Positions 46,401 through 54,749 of a stretch of DNA of 64,000 nt are shown one piece after another. A program made the position numbers and the translations under genes. Position 1 is the first letter of the stretch. Every line of letters begins with the position of its first letter. The notes below the pieces were generated by a model that worked only from the letters and a program-made list of their open reading frames with translations, was not told the origin of the DNA and did no database searches. Origin of the DNA: Cysteiniphilum litorale (GTDB taxonomy: Bacteria; Pseudomonadota; Gammaproteobacteria; Francisellales; Francisellaceae); contig NZ_QLIQ01000002.1 in assembly GCF_003428165.1 (NCBI RefSeq), positions 62,001-126,000 on the forward strand, written 5' to 3'.

Positions 46401-46805
46401 CTTGGCAAACATAAGATCCAATATGTGCAGTTAACCGGACAAACTAAAAATCGCCAAAAACTGATTGATGACTTTAGTGACAACGCTGATATCACGGTTT
46501 TCTTAATCAGCTTAAAAGCTGGCGGCACGGGCTTAAATCTTGTTGCCGCTGATACGGTTATTCACTTTGATCCATGGTGGAATCCAGCCGTTGAAGCCCA
46601 AGCCACGGATCGCGCCTATCGTATTGGTCAAGATAAACCTGTCACGGTGTATAAACTCATTGCCAAAGACAGTGTTGAAGAAAAAATCTTAAAACTTCAG
46701 CAGAAAAAAGCGGATCTTGCTAGTGGGTTGTATAACAAAGATGGACAAGCTGATTTCAAACTCAGTGAAAATGATCTATTGAATTTATTTGAACCGATTG
46801 TTTAA
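43428..46805 (+). CDS. SNF2-family ATPase with SWIM zinc finger
   Basis: 1125-residue Swi2/Snf2 helicase-like ATPase. A SWIM finger CSCPVGYFCKH (about residues 83-93, CxC...CxH) is followed by a long unannotated middle (about 130-640). The C-terminal ATPase has the Walker A ADDMGLGKTLQ near 685, the box II DEAQ near 783, the LTGTPLENH motif, and the late motifs VFSQFVEML, LKAGGTGLNL and ATDRAYRIGQ. Such SNF2-SWIM proteins are common in bacteria but remain poorly understood; DNA or RNA polymerase remodelling is suspected. It lies alone with its own promoter. Confidence 0.9.
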   Translation: MSLSSSILPKSITEDFTKATISRAHAYCNQYSIKSLQATSDDGINFVIKSEVFGSGKEAYSQSIFVDVNSRAKTLLSILDAECSCPVGYFCKHIYAVLFMFNKSLAERLTESTAYTPITATKSVSAPPTKKAKIPASHFDKAAFERQFNDNIRLEKSTLLSQGKAPSNLVIAYQLVAFKEGQQLSYRIEASYVRILKSGDGYGKPQSANLTNIVAGYAKYPDCADIKDLEIFKYLQAQINRYAIHLPSLTGEYGAQFLKLLIATERFFVGDIVMGKHCTLAPDLKLDIDWSEVNGTFRFNAQINGKTNTKIIPTTPAFYIDGNKMGQIVNDIPGNQLALLNTLKDISKDDMSFVRHTIEKSTLGKQIKFPSKVKKLKTEKITPKAIAHFSKGSSVNWPHYGFFADVSFEYDGTRFEPHESGTHIIEHNGRLIEKDIKFEKAKLETLGGFGFVKSRRAYFGYGNQAHKPFGESYILNSNPYLEPEEQWEGFYVEDLEDFKLLGWQVEFDDDFAHHYIVADDIDIGIEEGAQNDWFNVHLSVNHNGNTIDLQPLIMQYLQKGLNKEEHDLVAIVDKNHRLKIDYSIIEPVINSLFELNDERGGTLKLSKYQIGALMSLEEQLGKSGAIDYSKANALKRFVDSLKDTTKLPLLDTPKEVQATLRDYQRYGVSWMDFLSKHEMGGLLADDMGLGKTLQTLTWLQLQHDTDKDFGTSLIIAPTSVVGNWIREAEKFTPKLTILLLHGSERAEHYDNLLNYDIVVTSYPLILKDEEIHRQNTYSALILDEAQTIKNAKTKQAQSIFTLSAKHRFCLTGTPLENHLGELWSQFNFLMPGFLGNDSQFRKHFKNPIEKHQDSDRLKILKSRIAPFMLRRTKALVAKDLPEKTESIEIIELPNTQKQLYESVRMTMEKKVRELLKKQGLAKSHIHILDALLKLRQSCCHPQLVKLESAKKVHESAKLDYLLEMLTELAAEKRKVLVFSQFVEMLDLIALELGKHKIQYVQLTGQTKNRQKLIDDFSDNADITVFLISLKAGGTGLNLVAADTVIHFDPWWNPAVEAQATDRAYRIGQDKPVTVYKLIAKDSVEEKILKLQQKKADLASGLYNKDGQADFKLSENDLLNLFEPIV

Positions 46806-46870
46806 GATAAGACTATTTACTTTGAGTGAACTCCGTTAAATATAGAAGTTTAGCTGCCGTTGATAACAAC

Positions 46871-47272
46871 TTAAATAAGCGTTAGCAAGCTCGAAATAAG
46901 GTCATCTTTTTGATGTGCTTCATATGCTTGGCTTTCGCTTTTACCCCATACTACATCCGGCCAGCAAAAATCATCTTTTTTGCGTCCGATCACATGAATA
47001 TGCATTTGTGAGACGACATTACCAATTGTCGCAACATTGACTTTATCAACGTGTAAATCCTCTTTGAGAAAGCGGGATAATGTATTTATCAAGGCATTGA
47101 GTCTTAGCTGCATCTCCAGATCAAGCTCAAACCATTCAATGACGGACACTTTAGGTACGATGAGAAACCACGTCACCAGTGCGTTGTTTGATAATCGTAA
47201 CTGAACATCACCAAGATCTTTGATGAGGCTACTAGAATCAGCTAAACGTTTATCGAGCACAAAAGCTGTCAT
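46871..47272 (-). CDS. HIT-domain nucleotide-binding protein
   Basis: 133 residues. The histidine-triad region is QMHIHVIGR, following NVATIGNVVSQ; the third histidine of the usual HxHxH is replaced by the isoleucine-valine pattern, as in several HIT relatives, which may reduce hydrolase activity. A nucleotide hydrolase or nucleotide-binding function is expected. The start overlaps the end of kdsB. Confidence 0.75.
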   Translation of the reverse strand: MTAFVLDKRLADSSSLIKDLGDVQLRLSNNALVTWFLIVPKVSVIEWFELDLEMQLRLNALINTLSRFLKEDLHVDKVNVATIGNVVSQMHIHVIGRKKDDFCWPDVVWGKSESQAYEAHQKDDLISSLLTLI

Positions 47273-48014
47273 ATATCTTCCTTACTTTGTCTAAATCAGC
47301 TTGTGTGTCAATCCCAGGAGGTGTTGACGCCTTAGCTTCAGCAATCGCAATTTTTTGATTATGCCATAACACGCGCAATTGCTCTAAAGACTCAATTTGC
47401 TCTAATGGGCTTTTTTCCATCTGTGCATACACCTTTAGAAAACCTGCGCGATAAGCATATAAACCAATATGACGATAATGATTTCCCATCTTAATCTCAC
47501 CTTGGTCAAACACACCACGCTGCCATGGAATCGGCGCTCTTGAGAAATACAAAGCATATTGCTCGCGATTAAAGACGACTTTTACGCAATTTGGATCATG
47601 CACTTCATTTTCATCAGTTATTCGCTCACACAAGGTTGCCATTACCGCTTGCGATCTATCCACCAACAAATCAGCAGCTTGAATCACATTTTCCATCGGA
47701 ATTAATGGCTCATCCCCTTGGATATTAACGACAATATCCTCATCAGCAATTGCTAATTTCTGCACAGCTTCAGCCAAGCGATCGGTGCCTGATTGGTGAT
47801 CTACTGCCGTCATGCAAACTGTCGCACCAAAACTGTGTGCTATGGTTTGAATTTCCTCACTATCCGTCGCAATCACCACTTGCTCAAAGCCACATTGTAA
47901 TGCACGCTCATAAACATGCTCAATAATGGGTTTGCCTGCCAAATCAAGTAATAACTTATTGGCAAGGCGACTGGATTGCAAACGCGCTGGAATAATAATA
48001 TGGCGCTTACTCAT
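47250..48014 (-). CDS. kdsB: 3-deoxy-manno-octulosonate cytidylyltransferase
   Basis: 254 residues; activates KDO with CTP before LPS inner-core synthesis. The HIIIPARLQSSRLANKLL nucleotide-binding start, VVIATDSEEI and VNIQGDEPLIP are signature KdsB motifs. The ATG at 48014 overlaps the end of the Trm112-like gene; a TTG six codons upstream is less likely. kdsD, another KDO gene, is at 57582. Confidence 0.95.
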   Translation of the reverse strand: MSKRHIIIPARLQSSRLANKLLLDLAGKPIIEHVYERALQCGFEQVVIATDSEEIQTIAHSFGATVCMTAVDHQSGTDRLAEAVQKLAIADEDIVVNIQGDEPLIPMENVIQAADLLVDRSQAVMATLCERITDENEVHDPNCVKVVFNREQYALYFSRAPIPWQRGVFDQGEIKMGNHYRHIGLYAYRAGFLKVYAQMEKSPLEQIESLEQLRVLWHNQKIAIAEAKASTPPGIDTQADLDKVRKIYDSFCAR

Positions 48015-48195
48015 AGTGTTTGACTTCTTCAAGCGTTAGCTTCTTAGCTTCTTCTAATAGCATACGCGGCACGCCATCAATAATGGGGTATGCCAATTTA
48101 TCCGCTTTACACACAAGCATCTTGTTTTGCTTATCGTATATCAATGATGATTGACACTCAGGACACACCAAAATACTTAATAAACCTTGATCCAT
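48007..48195 (-). CDS. Trm112-like zinc-ribbon protein (YcaR)
   Basis: 62 residues with a CPEC knuckle (C11, C14) and C29, then the family phrase LAYPIIDGVPRML. Trm112-like proteins activate methyltransferases in eukaryotes; the bacterial role is unclear, but the gene is often next to kdsB as here. It overlaps kdsB by eight bases. Confidence 0.85.
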   Translation of the reverse strand: MDQGLLSILVCPECQSSLIYDKQNKMLVCKADKLAYPIIDGVPRMLLEEAKKLTLEEVKHYE

Positions 48196-48198
48196 TTG

Positions 48199-48423
48199 TT
48201 ACGCCTTAATCACAAAAATAAATTCATTATCTATTTCCAATTGCTCTAAGATAGCATAGCCATTGATCTTACACCAAGCAGGAATATCATGCTTGACACC
48301 CGGATCGGTACAAGTCACTTTTAACTGCTCACCGGCGGTCATCTTTTTTAATGCATTTTGTGTTTTAATCACCGGCATCGGACATAATAAGCGACGTAAG
48401 TCTAGCTCAACATTAACTTCCAT
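48199..48423 (-). CDS. TusA-like sulfur carrier protein
   Basis: 74 residues. The family motif LDLRRLLCPMPVIKTQNALK carries the CPxP cysteine that bears a persulfide. ATG 48423 overlaps the TGA of the preceding thiouridylase-like gene as TGATG. TusA hands sulfur to tRNA thiolation and other pathways; here the neighbour suggests that the acceptor is the PP-loop protein upstream. Confidence 0.88.
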   Translation of the reverse strand: MEVNVELDLRRLLCPMPVIKTQNALKKMTAGEQLKVTCTDPGVKHDIPAWCKINGYAILEQLEIDNEFIFVIKA

Positions 48424-49499
48424 CAGACATACCACGCTTGTTGTACTTCATCAACGGTAAAAGGCTTCACCGTATGCTCGCGTGCAACACCATCAGGATA
48501 AGCAAAACGCACAGTCACTTCATCAGCATCTCTGCCTTGTGAAAAACGCGCAATAATTCTGGCGACAAACGCCTCATCTTGAGTATCAAAACTGCCGTCA
48601 ATCAAGGTCAGTGGTCCACCATGACTTTCAACGGTGATATGCGGAAATTGACGCTTATAACCATTTAGAAAATTATTTTCACCTTCTTCGCGTGCAATAA
48701 TCAATTTAAACTCAGGCTTTGGACGCAAGTGGCGACCAACTTTCAACAACATAATGTCATCAAAATCATAATCACGCTTGTCATTACGACCTTTCCACAA
48801 ATCAACCAACTTATCCGAGTATTGCTTATCGGTTAAAAAGCAACACCCACCTGCAGGAGTCGCATAATCAACAAAACCATATGAACTGGCTAGCTCAAAT
48901 TGCGGTGTGCGATTGCGCCCGTGAAAACCAAATAGCTTTTCACGATCAACCCAACCTTCGCGCTCAGGCTTGGTTTCAGGTAGATTTTTAGCGCATAATG
49001 GACGCAATAATAAATCATCAATACCTGATTGCTTTTGAATAACTGGCATAGTGTCTTTACGTTGCGACATCGGACGCTGACCAATGACCTCACCGGTAAT
49101 AATGAAATCAAAACCATTTTCAAGCGCCCATTCTTTGGCTTTTTTAACCATAAATATCTTACAATCCAAACACGGATTCATATTGGCGCCATAGCCATAT
49201 TTTGGATTTAATAGCACATCTTTGTACTCTTCAATCACATCGATAATATGCAGTTTAATCCCAAGTTGCTCAGCAACCCATAGGGCATTGTTACGTTTTT
49301 CTTTGCTTTGATCTTTCTTACGAATGGCATGCGTATGCCCTTCGACACAAAACCCAGTGAAGAAGTTAATCCCTTCAACATGAATGCCTTGATCTGCAAT
49401 CACCTTGGTTGCCAACATGGAATCTAAACCACCGGAAATAAGCGAAACCGCCTTATATTGCTTAGGTTTTTCTGAATGAGAATTATGTAATGATGTCAT
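48423..49499 (-). CDS. PP-loop ATPase, predicted RNA thiouridylase
   Basis: 358 residues. The PP-loop SGGLDS (22-27) for ATP binding is followed by C110 and C113 in NPCLDCK and a GGCC pair (C219, C220). The C-terminal part (about 215-355, DIMLLKVGRHLR and IAREEGEN) resembles the NFACT-R/DUF814 region that is known to be fused to such MnmA/ThiI-like proteins. It is not MnmA itself, which has a different organisation. Together with the TusA-like gene directly downstream it probably performs sulfur insertion into an RNA base. The target is unknown. Confidence 0.7.
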   Translation of the reverse strand: MTSLHNSHSEKPKQYKAVSLISGGLDSMLATKVIADQGIHVEGINFFTGFCVEGHTHAIRKKDQSKEKRNNALWVAEQLGIKLHIIDVIEEYKDVLLNPKYGYGANMNPCLDCKIFMVKKAKEWALENGFDFIITGEVIGQRPMSQRKDTMPVIQKQSGIDDLLLRPLCAKNLPETKPEREGWVDREKLFGFHGRNRTPQFELASSYGFVDYATPAGGCCFLTDKQYSDKLVDLWKGRNDKRDYDFDDIMLLKVGRHLRPKPEFKLIIAREEGENNFLNGYKRQFPHITVESHGGPLTLIDGSFDTQDEAFVARIIARFSQGRDADEVTVRFAYPDGVAREHTVKPFTVDEVQQAWYV

Positions 49500-49605
49500 T
49501 TATTATATTGAGTCTACTTTAAAATTTGCGCACATTGTACGCGCTATAGACAATTTTTTCATTATTCAAATGAAACTTTCTACACTTTTCTGTCGACGTA
49601 TCTGT

Positions 49606-49944
49606 TTAAAAAGCCGCCTGCACCCACTGGATGTCATCTCCTGTCATGCCGATGACATCAAAGCGGCATTCGGCATGTTGATAGTGTGGGTGTTGTTGCA
49701 AAAAGACTTGTGCTGTTTTACGCACTTTAATCTGTTTAGATTTTGTCACCATTTCTAGTGCCGAGCCAAATTGCGCTGACTTGCGCGCCTTGACCTCAAC
49801 AAATATCAATACATCAGCAATTTGACCAATTAAGTCAATTTCCCCTAGTGGTGTCAAAAAATTCTTGGCAATTAAGCTAAAACCTTGGGTCTCTAGAAAC
49901 ACTAAGGCTTTATTTTCCGCCTCACCACCAATGGATCGACTCAT
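49606..49944 (-). CDS. yraN: UPF0102 (YraN) nuclease-fold protein
   Basis: 112 residues with GEIDLIGQIADVLIFVEVKAR, the endonuclease-like E-D-ExK pattern of the YraN family. No activity is established. It immediately follows prlC in the same direction. Confidence 0.9.
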   Translation of the reverse strand: MSRSIGGEAENKALVFLETQGFSLIAKNFLTPLGEIDLIGQIADVLIFVEVKARKSAQFGSALEMVTKSKQIKVRKTAQVFLQQHPHYQHAECRFDVIGMTGDDIQWVQAAF

Positions 49945-51963
49945 CTAAACAATACCATTATGACGCAGTAGCGCATCAACTGACGGTTTTTGTCCTTTAA
50001 ATTTCTCAAATAGCTCTGCCGCTGGAGCTGAGCCGCCTTTTTCTAAGATAATGTGCATAAACTTCTGACCAATGGCTTTGTTTAATACTGTCTGACCCTG
50101 TTCAAATTCCGCAAAAGCATCACTGGATAGCACTTCCGCCCATTTGTAACTGTAATAGCCCGCTGCATAACCACCTGCAAAAATATGTGAAAAGCCATTT
50201 TCAAAGCGATTAAACTTGGGCACCTCTAACAATGCCGTTGATTGGCGCACATCCTCTATTATTTGATGAATATCTAAATCCTCAACACTACTTTGGTGTA
50301 GTTGCATATCAAACAGTGCAAACTCAAGCTGACGCAACATTGCTAAGCCCGATTGATACTGACGTGAGGCAACCAACTTTTGAAATAGCTCTTTTGGTAA
50401 GCTTTGTTTGGTCTCAACATGCTGTGACAGCAATTGTAATCCTTCTTCACACCAACAGAAATTCTCCATAAACTGACTTGGTAACTCAACAGCATCCCAC
50501 TCAACACCATTAATCCCTGAAACAGGCAAATACTCCACTTGCGTTAGAATGTGCTGCAAGGCATGCCCAAACTCATGAAATAAAGTCAATACATCATTAT
50601 GCGTCAATAACGCATCAGCACCTTCATTGGCAGGCATAAAGTTACAGGTAACATACGCCACAGGCGTTTGCACTGAATGATCAAGACGCTTATAGCGCGT
50701 GCGACATTCATCCATCCACGCACCATCACGCTTATGTGCTCTTGCAAAGAAATCAACTAAAATTGCCCCACGAAGTTGCTTGTTTTCATCATAAAATTCA
50801 TACAACTCTGTTTGTGGATGATAGCGATCCCAATCATCACGCTTCTTCGCTGTGATACCATAAAGAGATGACAATACACTAAACAAGCCTTTTATCACGT
50901 GATTCAAAGGGAAATAAGGACGCAGCTCTTCAGAAGTGAAATCATAGCGTGCTTTTTTCATTTTATCTGAATAATATACGCTATCCCAAGGCTTAAGCTC
51001 TTCATCCAATCCAGACTGTTTAGCAAATTCTTGAAGCTCTTTAAGCTCTTTTTGTGCATGTGGTTTTGCCTTTTGTAGCAAATCTTGCATAAAGTGCATC
51101 ACCTCATCAACTGAAGTTGCCATCTTCGTTGCCAGTGAAACTTCAGCATAGTTCTTAAATCCTAAAAGTCGTGCTTCTTCAGCCCTTAAGCGCATAATCT
51201 CTTGCATAACTTTTGTATTATCAAAGCTTTTATTGTCCGCTTCGCTTGAGGCGCGCGTGACATAGGCTTTATAAAAAGTCTCGCGCAACTTGCGATTATC
51301 TGCTTGCTGCATCACGGAAATATAGGTTGGTGCGTCAAGCCCCAAAACAAACCCATCTTTTTCTTCTGTTTTCGCCTTTAAGCGTGCTTGCTCTTTAGCA
51401 CTGTCTGATAAACCTTTTAATTCATCTTCATTTAATGTGTGATAATGCCACGCCATCGTCGCATCAAGCACATTATTCTCAAAATCACTTTGCAACTTGG
51501 CAAGCTTGGTAACGACTTGCTCAAACTTCTCGCGCTTATCACCTTCCAGATCCACGCCTGATAATTTAAAACTGCGAATAGCATCATTAATCGCCTTAAT
51601 CTGTGCTTGATCCAAAGTTTTATCATGTTGCAAAATAATTTGATACGCCTTTAGCATGCGTTCATCCTGTGCCGTTTGCGTTGAATATTCTGATATTTTT
51701 TCAACACAATACTGATAGACTTCGCGCAACTGCGGTGTATTTTTAACGGCATTTAAATGCCCCAAAGGACCAAAAGTTTTGCTAAGCGCATCTTCGGCTT
51801 CTTCCAAAGGGTAGATAAATCTATCCCATGTGTAATTACTCTCTTTAAGTAATTGCTCTTTTAAATCACGGCAATACTTGATGCGCTCTTCCACTTCAGT
51901 CTTGGCATTATTAATGTCTATTTGTGAAAATTTGGGTAAATCTAATGTAACTACATCACTCAT
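49945..51963 (-). CDS. prlC: Oligopeptidase A (M3 metallopeptidase)
   Basis: 672-residue cytosolic zinc peptidase degrading short peptides, including cleaved signal peptides. The metal-binding HEFGH (near residue 463) lies in LTLFHEFGHALQHIL, and the downstream glutamate is in WDAVELPSQFMENF. ATG 51963 is used because AAGGAA sits seven bases upstream; the ATG six codons earlier is less favoured. yraN follows directly. Confidence 0.93.
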   Translation of the reverse strand: MSDVVTLDLPKFSQIDINNAKTEVEERIKYCRDLKEQLLKESNYTWDRFIYPLEEAEDALSKTFGPLGHLNAVKNTPQLREVYQYCVEKISEYSTQTAQDERMLKAYQIILQHDKTLDQAQIKAINDAIRSFKLSGVDLEGDKREKFEQVVTKLAKLQSDFENNVLDATMAWHYHTLNEDELKGLSDSAKEQARLKAKTEEKDGFVLGLDAPTYISVMQQADNRKLRETFYKAYVTRASSEADNKSFDNTKVMQEIMRLRAEEARLLGFKNYAEVSLATKMATSVDEVMHFMQDLLQKAKPHAQKELKELQEFAKQSGLDEELKPWDSVYYSDKMKKARYDFTSEELRPYFPLNHVIKGLFSVLSSLYGITAKKRDDWDRYHPQTELYEFYDENKQLRGAILVDFFARAHKRDGAWMDECRTRYKRLDHSVQTPVAYVTCNFMPANEGADALLTHNDVLTLFHEFGHALQHILTQVEYLPVSGINGVEWDAVELPSQFMENFCWCEEGLQLLSQHVETKQSLPKELFQKLVASRQYQSGLAMLRQLEFALFDMQLHQSSVEDLDIHQIIEDVRQSTALLEVPKFNRFENGFSHIFAGGYAAGYYSYKWAEVLSSDAFAEFEQGQTVLNKAIGQKFMHIILEKGGSAPAAELFEKFKGQKPSVDALLRHNGIV

Positions 51964-52057
51964 CTGTATGTTCCTTGGCATAAATTCTTCATTCTGCTAA
52001 GGCTTTATAATACACTTATTTCACTGCGAAAAAATACGAAAAAAGCACTAATAGACA

Positions 52058-52702
52058 ATGTCTGCTGATCTAAACACTTATTTAATGGCTTTTGTGATGT
52101 TTATCATCCCAATGCTCTTTGCTATCACACTACATGAAGCAGCACACGCCTACATCGCCAAATTACGTGGTGACAAAACCGCCTATCTTATCGGGAGAGT
52201 TACTTTAAACCCGATTAAACATATCGACATCCTCGGCACGATCATTCTACCAACTGCAATGTTTCTATTGGGCACCGGCTTCTTGTTTGGTTGGGCAAAG
52301 CCTGTGCCTGTTAATTTTAATAACCTCAAAAAGCCGCGACAAGATATTATTCTTGTCGCAATTGCCGGACCTTTAGCCAATTTCATTATGGCAATTATTT
52401 GGTTTTTGCTGTGGAAATTTGTACCAAACTTTGGTTTCCATCAGATGGCACAATTTGGTGTCATACTCAATTTGATGCTAATGGTATTTAACTTATTACC
52501 CATTCCACCACTTGATGGCAGTCGTGTTATTAGCGCATTATTGCCTTATAAAGCAGCCTTACAATATAACCGTTTAGAACGCTGGGGATTTTTGATCGTG
52601 CTTTTGCTGCTATTTATTCCTTTTGGGCAATCCAACCTACTCGCAAGCATCTTGCTACCACTGATTAATAAACTCTACTTACTCATTCAATTTATCTTTT
52701 AA
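52058..52702 (+). CDS. Site-2 protease-family (M50) membrane metalloprotease
   Basis: 214 residues with about six membrane segments. Zinc-site HEAAH is near the N-terminus (ITLHEAAHAYIA) and the second motif NLLPIPPLDGSRV is near residues 147-159. This is the short M50B type that lacks PDZ domains. It is not the classical RseP, which is also not found beside bamA here. Possible intramembrane proteolysis of an unknown substrate. Confidence 0.88.
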   Translation: MSADLNTYLMAFVMFIIPMLFAITLHEAAHAYIAKLRGDKTAYLIGRVTLNPIKHIDILGTIILPTAMFLLGTGFLFGWAKPVPVNFNNLKKPRQDIILVAIAGPLANFIMAIIWFLLWKFVPNFGFHQMAQFGVILNLMLMVFNLLPIPPLDGSRVISALLPYKAALQYNRLERWGFLIVLLLLFIPFGQSNLLASILLPLINKLYLLIQFIF

Positions 52703-52720
52703 GTTTTTAAGGCACAAACA

Positions 52721-53092
52721 ATGCAATTAGAACATGAAAAACAGGATACACCAATTTTTGTTAAACATTATAAATCTAGCGAGCTAACACTATCACAACA
52801 AACATTTTCTCACAGCGTGATTATCACACCTGAGAAAATTATTAATAATAATTGGGGCATCAAATCCATTGACGAGCTTAATCTTGACACTATTGAAGCC
52901 CTTATCGAACTTGATGCTCATATTTACCTTCTTGGCACTGGTGCAACATCACAGATTCCGCCGCAAGAAATCATCATTGCTTTTGCCCGCCTAGGAAAAT
53001 CCATTGATTTTATGGACTCAGCTGCCGCATGCCGCACTTTTAATATCTTGGCAAATGAAGGACGTCGCGTTGCCGCTGCCATCATCGTTTAA
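52721..53092 (+). CDS. Mth938-domain (DUF498) protein
   Basis: 123 residues with the GTGATSQIPPQEI strand-loop and the MDSAAACRTFNILANEGRRVAAAI C-terminus that mark the Mth938-like family, related to NDUFAF3. Role unknown. It is 18 bp after the M50 protease gene and likely co-transcribed. Confidence 0.82.
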   Translation: MQLEHEKQDTPIFVKHYKSSELTLSQQTFSHSVIITPEKIINNNWGIKSIDELNLDTIEALIELDAHIYLLGTGATSQIPPQEIIIAFARLGKSIDFMDSAAACRTFNILANEGRRVAAAIIV

Positions 53093-53165
53093 AGCCGTAA
53101 CACTCGGCATAAATCAATTTTTTGTCATTTTTTATTAAATTTTCTCTAACCTCCTTGATATCTTT

Positions 53166-53194
53166 TTGCTATACGCTAGGATTAGGTCTATAGT
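53166..53194 (+). promoter_or_regulatory. Sigma70-like promoter of the lipoprotein gene
   Basis: TTGCTA (53166-53171) and TATAGT (53189-53194) are spaced 17 bp, 44 bp upstream of the ATG. Confidence 0.55.
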
Positions 53195-53238
53195 AATTAG
53201 TGTTTCTTATAGGTTCATACAACAGAAGGAAGACAACG

Positions 53239-53712
53239 ATGAGAAAAATCACACTACTTGGCATTGTTTCCAGTGCTGCATTATTATCTGCTTGTGCCAC
53301 ATCACCTAAAGCGCCAGCACCACAAAATACAGATGCATCTGTTACAGCAATGTCAACACCAGCGTCAGTCAGCTCAACGCAAACTACAAGCAATAGCTCA
53401 TTACCAAGCTCAACAGTTAAACTAAGCGCCAAAGATGGGCGTTTAGTTGCAAAAATTTATACTGACTGGAATGGCGCCAAACAAGGAGATCTAAAACTTC
53501 ACTGGGTTGCACCTAGCCAATCACACTGCATGAGCACAACTTTTCCAATCATGAAATATAAAGAAGCCAGTGATTACTCTTGGGCTTACCGCACACTTGA
53601 GCATCAAAGTGCTAATGGCGCAATCGCATGCCCAGGCGTATGGAAAGCTGAAGTAGTTTACACACCAAGCAAAGCAGTTGTTGGTGAAGCTGAGCTTAAC
53701 GTTTCTCAATAG
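53239..53712 (+). CDS. Small lipoprotein, unknown
   Basis: 157 residues. The signal sequence MRKITLLGIVSSAALLSACA carries a lipobox with the lipidated cysteine, followed by a Ser/Thr/Pro/Ala-rich linker (about 21-60) and a small globular domain with two Cys (in SHCMSTT and AIACPGVW). ATG 53239 has AAGGAAG upstream. It is probably outer-membrane or periplasmic. No family was recognised. Confidence 0.75.
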   Translation: MRKITLLGIVSSAALLSACATSPKAPAPQNTDASVTAMSTPASVSSTQTTSNSSLPSSTVKLSAKDGRLVAKIYTDWNGAKQGDLKLHWVAPSQSHCMSTTFPIMKYKEASDYSWAYRTLEHQSANGAIACPGVWKAEVVYTPSKAVVGEAELNVSQ

Positions 53713-53788
53713 AGCGCGGCAGCACCTCAGCAATAACTTTCCTATCCATTAACAGTCTTTAAATGCGGCTAAGACTAAATATTCGCTG

Positions 53789-53861
53789 CACCCTGAGCAT
53801 CAGTCGAAGTGGGTAGCTTGGGAAAATCACACTTCATAGAGGCTTCGACTTGCGTTCAGCC
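53789..53861. repeat. Degenerate palindromic repeat
   Basis: The left arm ending AGTCGAAG (53789-53809) and the right arm beginning GCTTCGACT (53842-53861) pair over the inner 8 bp and partly beyond (CCCTGAGCATCAGTCGAAG against GGCTGAACGCAAGTCGAAG). This resembles interspersed CACCCTGAGC...GTCGAAG palindromes seen in other bacteria. It lies between the lipoprotein and the convergent phosphopantetheinyl transferase gene. Confidence 0.45.
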
Positions 53862-53910
53862 AACGCTTACACAATTAAAGCGGGCAGGAATACGGTCATA
53901 GCCTTAAATC

Positions 53911-54561
53911 CTACAAAAAATTCAGTCTAACCTTGCTACTGCTTCTCTCAAAACTTAAGCACAGCGGTGTATTTTCATCTAATTGTTGATGGAAATAATA
54001 TATATCTTGGACATTTTTCTTTTTGCATTCTCCACTTTCAGTTACTTCAAAAACATAACGATTTAACCCATTGGCAATCCCTTGACCCGTCAGTTTAAGG
54101 CTTGCCTCTTTATATGCCCATAACCAATAAAACACATTTCGTTGTGCACTTTCACCCTTCTTAGCAGCAATCAAGTCATACTCGCTCTTTGCAAAATATT
54201 GTTTTGCTATCGCTAGCACATCGACTTTTTCTTTTTTAGTCTGCACATCGACACCAACACGCTGACCCTTGGCAATTGCTATAACAACATAATCACGCGT
54301 ATGACTAATATTAAAATCAAGCATACTATCAACGAGAAATGGTCGGCCATTGTTGGTCTTTGAAAACTGCAGCTCAGTGGTAGTAACACCCAAGCGCTCA
54401 CTCAACAACTTATAGCGCAGCCATTGCGATGCGATATACTCAACACGCTTACGCTCTAACCTTAAGTCTTTGGCATAGTTTTTAATTTCAAGCGGCAATA
54501 TATTAAGCGCTTTCAGCGCATCAAATTTGTTTAGATTTAGAACACATATATCAATCATCAT
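53911..54561 (-). CDS. 4'-phosphopantetheinyl transferase (Sfp-type)
   Basis: 216 residues; attaches phosphopantetheine to carrier proteins. Motifs are FNISHT, RVGVDVQTKK and the WAYKEASLKLTG helix (W/KEA/K), which defines the Sfp group. No polyketide or peptide synthetase is in the window, so it may serve fatty-acid ACP. The start is uncertain; ATG 54561 or 54558 is used, and a GTG at 54585 is the longest possible. Confidence 0.85.
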   Translation of the reverse strand: MMIDICVLNLNKFDALKALNILPLEIKNYAKDLRLERKRVEYIASQWLRYKLLSERLGVTTTELQFSKTNNGRPFLVDSMLDFNISHTRDYVVIAIAKGQRVGVDVQTKKEKVDVLAIAKQYFAKSEYDLIAAKKGESAQRNVFYWLWAYKEASLKLTGQGIANGLNRYVFEVTESGECKKKNVQDIYYFHQQLDENTPLCLSFERSSSKVRLNFL

Positions 54562-54670
54562 TATAAGTTTATATATCAGACACACTTTAGCTTGATCATT
54601 AAATTAGAAATTTAAACGTAAACTTGCAGAAATGAAAGCATTTTCATATACTGACAGCACCAATTCCATG

Positions 54671-54740
54671 ATATCGCTCGCAAATTATTTTGCGGTGTTT
54701 GCCTGTAAAGTAGTTTGTGATGGGTATATATAAGCGCTAG
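54671..54740 (+). repeat. Interspersed hairpin repeat, copy C
   Basis: The core 54671-54700 (ATATCGCTCGCAAATTATTT, then TGCGGTGTTT) is followed by a right block, 54701-54740, containing GCCTGTAAAGTAGTTTG and TGATGGGTATATATAAG. The same order is found in copy D. It ends ten bases before fitA. TATATA at 54725-54730 could be a -10. Confidence 0.6.
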
Positions 54741-54749
54741 GAGACTGAT

